A stretch of DNA of 64,000 nt from Flavobacteriales bacterium (GTDB taxonomy: Bacteria; Bacteroidota; Bacteroidia; Flavobacteriales_E; Vicingaceae): positions 36,680 to 100,679 of the forward strand of contig CAJPFH010000062.1 of NCBI GenBank assembly GCA_905339165.1. The letters are read 5' to 3'. The translations under genes were made by a program, and so were the position numbers. Shown piece after piece: positions 27,308-36,610 of this stretch (the stretch's first letter is position 1; each line of letters starts with the position of its first letter). Below the pieces are notes generated by a model. The model had not been told where the DNA came from. It worked only from the letters and a program-made list of their open reading frames with translations, and did no database searches.

Positions 27308-29299
27308 ATGAAAAAAATAGTATCCGTTTTAATATTTACCCTTGTCAATTTAATTACTTACGCAACCCATGTTGTGGGAGGAGATATTTCAGTTACTCAA
27401 AAAGGCCCCAACTTATTTGATATAAAAGTTCGGGTTTTTAGAGATTGTAAGCCAGGAAATGCTGCAATGCCATTATCTGTTAATTTAGGTATTTACCAAA
27501 AAGGCACCAATGCTCAAGTTGCTAATATTAACATAGCAAGAAACACTCTTAAGCTCATTACATTGGGCGATAGCTGTTTTACACCCGAAAACCTCTGTGT
27601 AGAAGAAGGAGTTTTTATTCAAACCAACGTAAACATACCCAATTTTGCCAATGGTTATTACTTACAAACAGAACTTTATGCCCGAAACGGTATTATTACA
27701 AACATTGTAAATCCGGGAGGAACAGGTATGTCATTCTATGCCGAAATACCCGACCCCTTACTTATTTCCGGTAATTCTACACCCGATTTTGGCGAATACC
27801 CATTTGATGGGTATCTCTGCATTGGATTTGAAAAGCAACTAAACTTTTCTTTAATAGACCCCAATGGAGATTCTCTTGTTTATAGTTTGGTTGACCCTTT
27901 AAATTCGGTAGGAACAGGTAATTTAACAAATCCGGGCCCTTATCAACCGGTAGTATGGCAAAACCCTTATAGCCTTAGTAATATATGTGGAGGAACCCCT
28001 CCAATGAGTATTAATCCATCTACAGGAATAGTTACTGCCAAACCTGCCAACGTAGGGGTTTATGTTTTTGCCGTTCGGGTAGAGGAATATAGAGGTGGAG
28101 TGAAAATTGGAGAAATACGAAGAGATGTTCAGTATGCCGCACTCAATTGCGCAGAAATCCCTCCGGTGATTAAAAATCAAAACTCAGAAGTGAATGTTTA
28201 CATCAATCATACCATCTGTTTTGATATTATGACTGAAGATGTGGGCGGAAACGACTCCGTGTTTATGCTCATTAGTTCCACACTACCAAACTTTAGTAGT
28301 CTTTATGTTCCGCCTTATTCTTCGGGTGGCAATTACTATTATTTAGATTTTCAGGGTAACGATACGCTATGGTTTTCCGATTTAAATAATATGAATGGCA
28401 CTTATCAGGGCATTGGTAAATTACCCATGCGATATTGCTTTACTCCAACTTGTAAGGATAGAGATGCCACTTATACGATTAATTATTTTTCATACATACA
28501 CGGCTGTACATACTCCGATACTGTTGAGTCTATCATAAAAATAAATGTTTTAGTTTCAACGCCCGTATTCTATCACAATTTACCCGAAGACGCCTCATTA
28601 AAACGCGATAGTACTCTCTGTTTCGATTTAATGACTTCAGATCCTATTAATCCGAACGATAAAATGTTTATCGTTCCTTTAGGAGAAGAGTTTGATTATG
28701 CTGCTACCTTTATTCCCCCTAAGGATACCTCTAAAAACGGACAGAATTGGAGTTTCTACACACACTTTCTTGGCTTAGATACCATTTGGATGCAAAATTT
28801 TAACAACTCGGGTTCCAGTATAACAGCTTATTCAAATGCAGGGGCGAGATATTGTTTGTATGCTGATTGCGAATCGATGTTTTTGGAAAAATATAATCCG
28901 GGATTTAAAGTGTACACCAATGCCTGCGGATCCGATACCATTGAAAAGCATTTTCAAATTGATGTACATGGTAATGATGGATATGCTAATGAAGTCCCCA
29001 ATGTATTTACTCCCAACGGTGACGGGGTAAACGATTTTTTTATGCTAAGCGGTACTCCTGACATTTGTTACGATACAATGAAGGTTAAAATATTTAACCG
29101 ATGGGGGCAATTGGTTTACGAATCAGAAGAACCCTATTTTCAGTGGGACGGAAAAAACTTGAAAGGAAAAGACTGCACAGCCGGCACTTATTTTATTTTA
29201 GTAGAGGGTTATTACGGAAGCAAATACCATGGAGGGGGGCAAGCCACAAGAGAAGCCATACCTGTGGTAAAACAATATTACTTGCAGTTATTAAGATAA
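27308..29299 (+). CDS. Surface protein with T9SS type B (gliding motility) C-terminal domain
   Basis: A 663-residue exported protein. The signal peptide ends near LITYATHVVGGDISV; the 'THVVGGDI' start is common in large Bacteroidota gliding-type proteins. The central region has beta-sandwich repeats with paired cysteines. The C-terminus (about 570-663) is a type B sorting domain: VPNVFTPNGDGVNDFFML, then IFNRWGQLVYES and AGTYFILVEGYYG. Unlike the PKD protein at 9751, no porP/sprF gene follows; the 3' end overlaps the convergent bshA gene by 9 bp. The substrate or ligand is unknown. Confidence 0.9.
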   Translation: MKKIVSVLIFTLVNLITYATHVVGGDISVTQKGPNLFDIKVRVFRDCKPGNAAMPLSVNLGIYQKGTNAQVANINIARNTLKLITLGDSCFTPENLCVEEGVFIQTNVNIPNFANGYYLQTELYARNGIITNIVNPGGTGMSFYAEIPDPLLISGNSTPDFGEYPFDGYLCIGFEKQLNFSLIDPNGDSLVYSLVDPLNSVGTGNLTNPGPYQPVVWQNPYSLSNICGGTPPMSINPSTGIVTAKPANVGVYVFAVRVEEYRGGVKIGEIRRDVQYAALNCAEIPPVIKNQNSEVNVYINHTICFDIMTEDVGGNDSVFMLISSTLPNFSSLYVPPYSSGGNYYYLDFQGNDTLWFSDLNNMNGTYQGIGKLPMRYCFTPTCKDRDATYTINYFSYIHGCTYSDTVESIIKINVLVSTPVFYHNLPEDASLKRDSTLCFDLMTSDPINPNDKMFIVPLGEEFDYAATFIPPKDTSKNGQNWSFYTHFLGLDTIWMQNFNNSGSSITAYSNAGARYCLYADCESMFLEKYNPGFKVYTNACGSDTIEKHFQIDVHGNDGYANEVPNVFTPNGDGVNDFFMLSGTPDICYDTMKVKIFNRWGQLVYESEEPYFQWDGKNLKGKDCTAGTYFILVEGYYGSKYHGGGQATREAIPVVKQYYLQLLR

Positions 29300-30415
29300 C
29301 ACCTTTTGATAAAGGCTTTCATACTTCGGAAGAATTTTATGTAAATCGAAAACCGATGCTTGTTTTAGTGCATTGTTTCTAAACTCTTGATGTAATAGAG
29401 GGTTGCTTAGTAATTTCAACGCATTCTCCGACATTTCGGCCACATTACCTACCTGGCTCATAAAACCGGTTTTGTCGTGTAAGTTTACTTCCGGAATACC
29501 TCCTGTATTGGTAGAAATAACAGGTACTCCGGCAGCCATCGCCTCTAAAGCGGCCAGTCCAAAACTTTCCGATTCCGATGTAAGTAAAAATAAATCCGAG
29601 ATACTTAATACGCCTTCTGTATCTTTCAATTTGCCTGCAAAAGTTACCTTATCGCATAAAGAGTTTTCTCTGCACAAATTTTCTAATTGGTTTCGTTCGG
29701 GGCCATCTCCCACCAGCAATAACTTACAGGGTATAAGTTTTTGTACTCTTTCAAAAACGTGTAATACATCGTCTACTCTTTTTACCTTTCTGAAATTAGA
29801 AATGTGGGTTAAAATTTTTTCTCCGTTTGGGGCTATCTTTTTTCGAAGCTGTTCATCGGCTATATGTTTAGAAAATTCTTCCGTGCAAATAAAATTAGGT
29901 ATTACCTCAATATCTTTTGTTATCGGAAAGTAAGAGTACGTATCTTTCTTTAAACTTTCCGAAACGGCTGTTACAGCATCACTTTGGTTAATAGCAAAAG
30001 TAATAACAGGTTCAAAAGAAGAATCTCTGCCTACTAAGGTTATATCTGTACCATGTAAAGTAGTAATATAAGGTAAATGAATGCCCTGCGATTTTAATAT
30101 TTGTTTGGCCATAAAAGCAGCCGATGCATGGGGTATGGCATAATGAACATGCAATAAATCTAATTTTTCAAATTTTGCAACCTCTACAATCCTGCTGGAA
30201 AGTATTAGTTCGTATGGAGCATAATCGAACAGGGGGTAATCGCCTACAGCCACCTCGTGGTAAAAAATATTTTCGGAAAAAACATCTAACCTAACAGGAA
30301 GCTGATAAGTAATAAAATGTATTTTATGCCCTTTTTTAGAGAGGGCTATTCCCAATTCCGTAGCAACCACCCCGCTTCCGCCAAAGGTGGGATAACAAAC
30401 TATTCCAATATTCAT
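29291..30415 (-). CDS. bshA: N-acetyl-alpha-D-glucosaminyl L-malate synthase
   Basis: A 374-residue GT4 (GT-B fold) glycosyltransferase that joins UDP-GlcNAc to L-malate, the first step of bacillithiol synthesis. The N-terminus NIGIVCYPTFGGSGVVATEL, then HFITYQLPVRLD, HVHYAIPHASAA and the nucleotide-sugar site SESESFGLAALEAMAAGVPV match BshA closely. Bacillithiol would be the main low-molecular-weight thiol. The bshB and bshC genes are not in the window; they are often unlinked in this phylum. Confidence 0.94.
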   Translation of the reverse strand: MNIGIVCYPTFGGSGVVATELGIALSKKGHKIHFITYQLPVRLDVFSENIFYHEVAVGDYPLFDYAPYELILSSRIVEVAKFEKLDLLHVHYAIPHASAAFMAKQILKSQGIHLPYITTLHGTDITLVGRDSSFEPVITFAINQSDAVTAVSESLKKDTYSYFPITKDIEVIPNFICTEEFSKHIADEQLRKKIAPNGEKILTHISNFRKVKRVDDVLHVFERVQKLIPCKLLLVGDGPERNQLENLCRENSLCDKVTFAGKLKDTEGVLSISDLFLLTSESESFGLAALEAMAAGVPVISTNTGGIPEVNLHDKTGFMSQVGNVAEMSENALKLLSNPLLHQEFRNNALKQASVFDLHKILPKYESLYQKVLS

Positions 30416-30724
30416 TCTACAAATGAATAAAATTTATACTACATACACGAATTAAAATACTTTTTATATTCAGAATATTGATATTCTAAATCTTCTAAAA
30501 AACAACATAAATTCAACATACCGAACAGAAAAATATTTTTAACCTTAATGCCTTGTGCATTTGTAAGAAAATTTGTCAATTCGAGTATTCTAAAATCCTG
30601 CGGTATGTATCGAGAATTCAAATTTTTATTAAAAAAGGTGTGTTCTCAATACTTTTTCTTTCAAAAAAAACTCGAATAGGTACCTTTTCTATTACAAATT
30701 GTTCTAAATGCTCAAGGGATTAAC
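30416..30724. other. Intergenic region with no supported gene
   Basis: This 309-bp AT-rich stretch lies between bshA and the YCF48-type protein. It has a small palindrome AGAATAT-TG-ATATTCT at 30472-30487. A minus-strand frame of 60 codons (30439-30621) has no ribosome site, promoter or familiar motif and is not called. No clear terminator for the upstream gene was found. Confidence 0.5.
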
Positions 30725-32110
30725 TTACTGTTTTATAAATTTAGCGGTTTGCAAATCTTTTTCGGTTTGCAAGTGCAAAAAATACATTCCCTGTGGCAAG
30801 GCAGAAACATCTAATTGTATACTACTGGTGTTATTGCTTACTTGTTCTCTTTGCACTTCTCTGCCTAAGTAATCGAAAACGGCAAGGCTTTGCACTTGCA
30901 GCTCTTTGCTCCATTCTAAGGTTACGCTGTTGCTGGCAGGGTTGGGGTAAACACGCAAGCCATTTGTTTGTACCTTGTTTTCGTTTATACCCACACCAAT
31001 AAGCGGACCGCCAGCATTGGTAGTTTTGTAAATGTACTGATAGCGACCAACGGCATAGCATACACTATCGGTGGGGCAGTGGATACTAAAAATATCGGGG
31101 TAGTAATTGTAACTGTTTTTACCAATTAACTCCTGCGGATACCAGTTATCGCCTCCGTTTTCGGTTTTAAAAATGTAACGCAGGTGTTGGTTAGGGGCAC
31201 CGCCAAAAAATCCGATACTATCATTAAGCATTTGTATAGTTTGGAGTAAACGGATGTTAGGGTAATCTTTGTAATCCCACGAATTACCTCCATCTTTGGT
31301 ACGTGCAATAATACCAAAATTAAATACATCATATCCCCAAGTAAAACCGTGCGAACCGGTAGCAGCTACAAAACCATACTCATCTGTAAGAAAAGACACA
31401 CTTTGTAAGTATGTTTTTTTCTCGTAATCTATGTAAATGGGTGTATTAATTTCACTCCATGTATTCCCTCCATTTGTGGTTTTACAACCAAAATTAGTGT
31501 AACCTACTTTTCTATTAGGGAAAGAGAATTGTTTAGCACCTATACAGGATAAATAAACAGTCCAACTTATACCCCCGTCATTGGTTTGTGCAATTAAGTG
31601 CCCTGCACCCGCTGCGTTACACACGAACCCGGTATCTTTGTCAAAAAAATACACATCTTCTAAAGTAACAGGAGGATTCCCGTTGTAGCCAATCATATTT
31701 GTATTACTCCAAGTCCAAGTATTTCCCCCATCGGTGGTTTTGTAAAGCCTGCCTTTAAACCCTACGGCATAGCACACAGAATCATTTGGGCAATGAATAG
31801 ACATTATTTGGTGGGGCTCAACGTTCGTATTTATAAAAAGTGTGGTATCCCATGTTAGCCCTCCATTATGTGTGCGTAATATGACAGCGGGTGGGTGTGT
31901 ATAAGGAGCAGGCCATAAACAACCCACAACAAAGCCTGTATCCTTGTTCAGAAAAAACACATCTTCCCATCCACAAGATGAAGAATCATTGGAGTAAGCA
32001 ATCATATTCCATTGTGCTTTTGCTTGCAGGCAAAAGCCTATAAGCAAAAGAAACACAATAGCCTGCTTTTTACTTTTGAATAAGTAATTTTTCAACGTAG
32101 TTTGTATCAT
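30725..32110 (-). CDS. YCF48-like (BNR) repeat protein with T9SS type A sorting domain
   Basis: A 461-residue exported protein. Its signal peptide (core AIVFLLLIGFCLQAKAQ) is followed by five to six beta-propeller blades of the YCF48/BNR type with motifs such as RTHNGGLTWDTT, KTTDGGNTWTW and KTENGGDNWYPQ. The C-terminal 75 residues are a type A sorting domain: LRVYPNPASNSVTLEW, then SALPQGMYFLHLQT and a final KFIKQ. It should be secreted by T9SS and anchored to the surface. Its start overlaps the end of the upstream gene by 41 bp. A TTG five codons in would also give a good signal peptide. The bound ligand is unknown. Confidence 0.9.
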   Translation of the reverse strand: MIQTTLKNYLFKSKKQAIVFLLLIGFCLQAKAQWNMIAYSNDSSSCGWEDVFFLNKDTGFVVGCLWPAPYTHPPAVILRTHNGGLTWDTTLFINTNVEPHQIMSIHCPNDSVCYAVGFKGRLYKTTDGGNTWTWSNTNMIGYNGNPPVTLEDVYFFDKDTGFVCNAAGAGHLIAQTNDGGISWTVYLSCIGAKQFSFPNRKVGYTNFGCKTTNGGNTWSEINTPIYIDYEKKTYLQSVSFLTDEYGFVAATGSHGFTWGYDVFNFGIIARTKDGGNSWDYKDYPNIRLLQTIQMLNDSIGFFGGAPNQHLRYIFKTENGGDNWYPQELIGKNSYNYYPDIFSIHCPTDSVCYAVGRYQYIYKTTNAGGPLIGVGINENKVQTNGLRVYPNPASNSVTLEWSKELQVQSLAVFDYLGREVQREQVSNNTSSIQLDVSALPQGMYFLHLQTEKDLQTAKFIKQ

Positions 32111-35100
32111 GGCTAAATAGTTTTATAAAGTACATTCCTGAGGTTAAACCGGCAACATCCAACACGGTTTGTTTAGTGCCCTGCATTACAGAGGTTGTTT
32201 TGACAATTTTACCGCTAATATCGCAAATATTAATTGTAATGTTTCCCTGTAAATTATTTTCCCATACAGCAAACACTTCAGTACTGCTCGGGTTCGGATA
32301 GATACGGAAACCGTCTGGTATGGGTTTATCTTCTTTTACCGCTAAGGGGGCACTTTGTATTACCTCTAAACCAAAACGCCCGGCAAAACCCACAAAGTTA
32401 CTGGGTAATGGACCGGGAAAACTACTTTGGTAATAATCGGGATTTCCTACAATTAATGGTGTTAAAGGAAAGAAATTCCCATTGGTAACATTATCGTTAT
32501 TGGTATTGGTAATGCCCACAAAGTAGAGTTTGTTATCTGGCGATACGCAAGCGGAGCGGAACTCGTCAATAAATTCCCCGCCTAGGTAGGTACTCCATAC
32601 ATGCTCCTGCTGGGGGCCAAAGGAAGCCACAAAACCTGATGGGTTGGGTCCTGCGCTGGGCTGCTGAGTAACTACGTAAGCACCTGTTGGGTTTGTACCC
32701 GGAAAAGGAATGTAAGGAGAATGCAACTGGGTTTTGCCGGTTATATACACATAACTCTGTGCATCTAAGCTAATGGTTTTGCCAAAAATATTTACCTCGT
32801 TTCCGAAATACGTGCTCCATGCAAATGTGCCGTTTTCGTTCAGCTTCAGCACAAAGGCATCGGTATTGGGATTCGATAAGCCTTGCCCACTATGCTGCGA
32901 TTGATAATAGTCGTAAGCATAATTGCCATCTGCCTCTTTTACAGGCAACACAGCAGAACCCAAAAATCCATTGCTGCGTGTTTCTCCGGTTACAAAGATG
33001 TTGTCGTCTCCATCAATATCCAGCCCTTCGGCAATTTCTCTTTTTGCACCTCCGTAATACATAGAAAATTCAATCAGGTTATCTGTATCGAAACGACTTA
33101 CAAAGGCATCGTAAGCATCCACTCCCGAACCGCCTGCGTAACTTCCGGTTGAAGGGAAGTTCTGGTCATTGTTTACAACAGGAAGGCTTCCGCTTGTTGT
33201 AGATCCGGTAATAACCAATCTGTTTGTATTATCAGCTTTTGCAGCATAAGGTAATCCGGCAAATTTAGTAACCCATACATCATCCAACGTATTATCAAAT
33301 TTTATTATCAGTCCTTCACCGCTGTTGTAGTTAGAAGCACCGCCCAAAGAAACCAAAGGTGTGTTGGATGCACTTCTTCCCACAATATATACATTATCGT
33401 TGGCATCAATGGTAATGTCGGTAGCGGATTCAGTTTCATCATCACCATAAAAAGTACTCCATAATAATTGGTCTCCGGTAAAATTGAATTTTGCTACGAA
33501 AATATCGGAACATTCCGAAGATGCACAATCGTTTACCGCATCTGAAAAAACACCCCCCGATGGCTCAATGGGCAGGTCTGTACTGCTGCTTGAGCCTGTT
33601 ACAAAAATACCACCGGAAAACAAATCGTTTGATAAGGCTATTGCTTCAATGTGGTCACTCGCTTCCGAGGTATTAGGAACAGGATTCCCTCCACCGTAAT
33701 AGGTAGCCCAAAGAATTTCCACATTGCTATTTAATTTCATTAAAATTGCATCTCTGTCGCCTGCTAGATTGCCTTGGTATGTTCCAAGCGAGGAGAAAAA
33801 TGCGGAACTTCTTGTACTCCCTGCAATAAAAATATTAGCTCCATCATCAGAAATAATATCAGATAGCACTTCTTCTCCTGCCTGCCAACCCATGTAGGTA
33901 CACCACTCCAAATTCCCAATGGCTTCAGGTCCGGTAATAATGGTTTCCCAACCCACCCCCAGCACCAGGGTTTTCGTGCTGGTATAGCTACCGCCCAAGC
34001 TAAGGGTAACATTGCTGCCGTTAATGCTGTACGAGGCTGTCCAGTTAAGCAGGGTTACGTTGCCGTTGGCATCAATTTCCCAGGCAGTAGGTTCGGGTTG
34101 TACTAAGGTATCAATACTCGAAATAATCAGTAGGTTTCCGTTGCCGTCTGTGGCCAAGCTGTTTTGCCCACTGTAGCGGAATTCAATATCGGCCGGGTCG
34201 CCATTGGGTTTTACTACTATAAAGTATTTAAAACCCTTGGGGTCGCTGCCGCATTGCATGTCAATATTATCCCATACATTGCTGTAATACAGATTATCGT
34301 AATGCGGTACCTTAGCTCGGTGTTCGGGTATGTAGCCTAAAAAATAATTGGTATAAAATGCCTGTTTGTTGTGTGCCCTTGCTTTGGTGGTGTTGGCATT
34401 ATAAAAATACATATCCACCCTGTGCAGGGTATCGTTACCATTTCCGGAGGTATCGAGTTTTGCCCATACGTAGTCGAACCTATCGTTCTGGAAATACAGG
34501 GCAGGATTACTTTGTTGGGTGTAAAACTTTACATCTTCCGCCACCAAGGTGTCGGTATCAATCAACTGCCCTAAGTTAGCGGTAAAATTCCAGGAGGCAG
34601 GAGCAAGAACTGTATCCTGCACTAAGGTTACCTCTTTTTCAATGTATTTAACGGTAGTATATTCAAAGACTGTATCGTTTTGGCTTTGTCCGCAAACCAA
34701 AATATTTCCCAGGCTGTCTAAGGCAATATCGAAAGCCCTGTCGCTGCCGTTGTGGAGGCTGTTGAAAGCAATACCCCAAAGCTCCGTGCCGTTAGATTTG
34801 TATTTTGTGGTATAAAAATCTTCAGTAGAGCCGTTAAAGGAAGAACCTGTAACATAAACATTGTTGTTTGCATCTACTGCAATGGCACGGGCGGTATCGG
34901 CAGCATTGCCTTCTCCGTTAACGGTTTTTACCCATTGCTGCGTACCCGAAGAGTTGTATTGAATGGTAACGTAGTTGGTACCTTCGGTACTTGTTTCGGA
35001 AAAGCCTGTAACCATTACATTTCCGGCATTGTCAACCGCCAGGGCGTTGCCTACATCGTTCATGGTAGAAGTGCTGTTGTAGTTTGCCGACCAAATTACA

Positions 35101-35947
35101 TTCAGGTTATCGTCTAACTTAACGGTTAAAATATCGTAACCTGTGCTGGCATTAAAAACGGTTCCTGTTAAATAAAAATTACCCGAGGCATCGGTTTGTA
35201 AATCGTGTACTTTGTCGAAGCCTGCGGTACCACCGGTAGAGGTGCTGTGGGTAATGTAATTTCCGCTGGAGGGATTATACGTTACCGAAAGGTAATCCCA
35301 GTCGAGCAGCCCACCTGTGTGGCACCAGCAATAGTAACACGGGTAGAGGTAATGCGAAGAGATACGGGCACATCGTGTACATTGTTTAAATCGAACTGCT
35401 GGTTTAAAAGCAAAGAGCCGGAGTTATTGTACTTCAGCAATAAAAAGTCGGAGCCGTTGTTAGCATCTTGCGTAAACGCACTTACATATACGTTGCCCGA
35501 AGCATCTAATTGCAGGGAGGTTCCTCCATCGTTTAGGGATGAAGCTCCGTTAAAAATTTTGCTCCATTGCAACACCCCGGACGAATTGTATTTTAGGGTA
35601 ATCACATCGTTGCTGTCGTTAGAAGAAGTAAAAACCGAACCGGTAACATAAACATTTCCGGAGGCATCAACCCTTAGGTCGGCAGCAGCATCGTGCCAGC
35701 CTCCCGCACCGGCATATACTACATCCCACAGCAAAGAACCGGAGGCGTTGTATTTGGCAAGATACAAATCGTAATTTCCGTTTTGGTTTAGGGTAACACC
35801 TGCAATATGTGCATTGCCCGAAGCATCGGAACGTACCACCGATTTTTGAAAAAAGGCTTGAGAGCCATTGTTTCCAACCCAGTCTTGAAACACTGTTTTT
35901 TTGGCTAACTGTGCATAGCTGCTTAAGGTATGTAAAAAAATGAGCAT
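32070..35947 (-). pseudogene. SBBP-repeat surface protein with T9SS type A sorting domain, frameshifted
   Basis: One gene appears to be split in two frames. The first 221 codons (35947-35282) encode a signal peptide and SBBP/beta-propeller repeats (VRSDASGNAHIAGVTLNQNG) and hit a stop soon after the triplet CCC at 35310-35312. Reading on in the next frame continues the same repeats without a break (GLLDWDYLSVTYNPSSG, then LQTDASGNFYLTGTVFN). This continues through a DUF7948-like domain (GNDTLHRVDMYF, YYSNVWDNIDMQ), more SBBP repeats, and a type A sorting domain (FRIYPNPSSTEVFAVW). One extra base in the G run would restore a protein of about 1,290 residues. It may be a sequencing error or a true mutation. 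The second part alone has 997 codons from an internal ATG at 35063 and lacks a signal peptide. Confidence 0.85.
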
Positions 35948-36040
35948 GATAAAAACGTATTTTACCTTAATTTAGATCTTTCATAAAAATAAGATTTTAA
36001 AATGTATGATACGAATTTCGAGTTGTATTTTCATTTTTTT

Positions 36041-36149
36041 TGTAACACTTTTTTCAATTTGTTACACCAACATGGGGTATATTTTCGATAAAACAATTTG
36101 TTAATCGCCATAAATACAATTAATTATATTCTAAAAAGTGTTACACCAA
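36041..36149. repeat. 13-bp inverted repeat plus 10-bp direct repeats
   Basis: TGTAACACTTTTT at 36041-36053 and its exact complement AAAAAGTGTTACA at 36133-36145 are 79 bp apart. GTTACACCAA occurs at 36061-36070 and again at 36140-36149. The arrangement resembles paired operator sites, though no regulator can be named. Confidence 0.5.
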
Positions 36150-36575
36150 AATTTATGAAAGAGTTGCAGAATCTTGTGCAATCCTTATCAATAAAGGGAA
36201 TGCAGAAGATTTAAAACACCAAAATATAAATGGTAAAATTATGAAAGTACCGAAAATACTACATTTTTTTAATCCATTTTCAGGGGTGTGAAAAAGGTAT
36301 AAATTGCCTATTATTAGGTAAAGGAAAATTTTGAAAAAAGCGTTTTAGATAGTTTGAATAAATAACTAACCCGTAGTACATTTCAAATAGTTTTTGATAA
36401 AAAGAGTGTCGGTTCGAGTTTTTTCTGAAGGAAAAAGTAGCAACACATCTTTTTTATTAAAAATTGGCATTTTCGATACAAATTTCACGATTGAAATGAG
36501 TGAAATTTACCCGAATGGACTCTTTTACAAATGCACTACGATTATAATTACTATAAAACATACTGCTTTAAAAAC

Positions 36576-36583
36576 TAACTTTG
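36576..36583 (+). promoter_or_regulatory. Promoter -7 element (TAACTTTG) of uvrA
   Basis: A perfect TAnnTTTG match 27 bp before the ATG at 36611. It overlaps the upstream alternative start at 36581 and so favours the later ATG. No LexA-type box was recognised. Confidence 0.6.
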
Positions 36584-36610
36584 CCGGCTTATTACAGCAG
36601 GAATACGCAA

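Larger units (their letters stand above)
35948..36610. other. 663-bp intergenic region with repeated GTTACACCAA motifs
   Basis: The region is AT-rich and lies between divergent genes. It holds a 13-bp inverted repeat, two GTTACACCAA direct repeats and the uvrA promoter. Small frames inside (for example 36394-36675) lack motifs and are not called. No RNA gene was recognised. Confidence 0.5.

Noticed and set aside
30472..30487. Small palindrome AGAATAT-TG-ATATTCT
   Set aside because: Too short and AT-rich to call a terminator or operator.
30439..30621. 60-codon minus-strand frame between bshA and the YCF48-type gene
   Set aside because: No ribosome site, promoter or recognisable motif; composition like intergenic DNA.
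34358..35651. Several plus-strand reading frames opposite the SBBP gene
   Set aside because: They are antisense to a clear repeat protein with T9SS sorting domain, and none has a motif or promoter.
36394..36610. Plus-strand frame before uvrA
   Set aside because: It runs across the uvrA promoter and start in another frame and has no motif.
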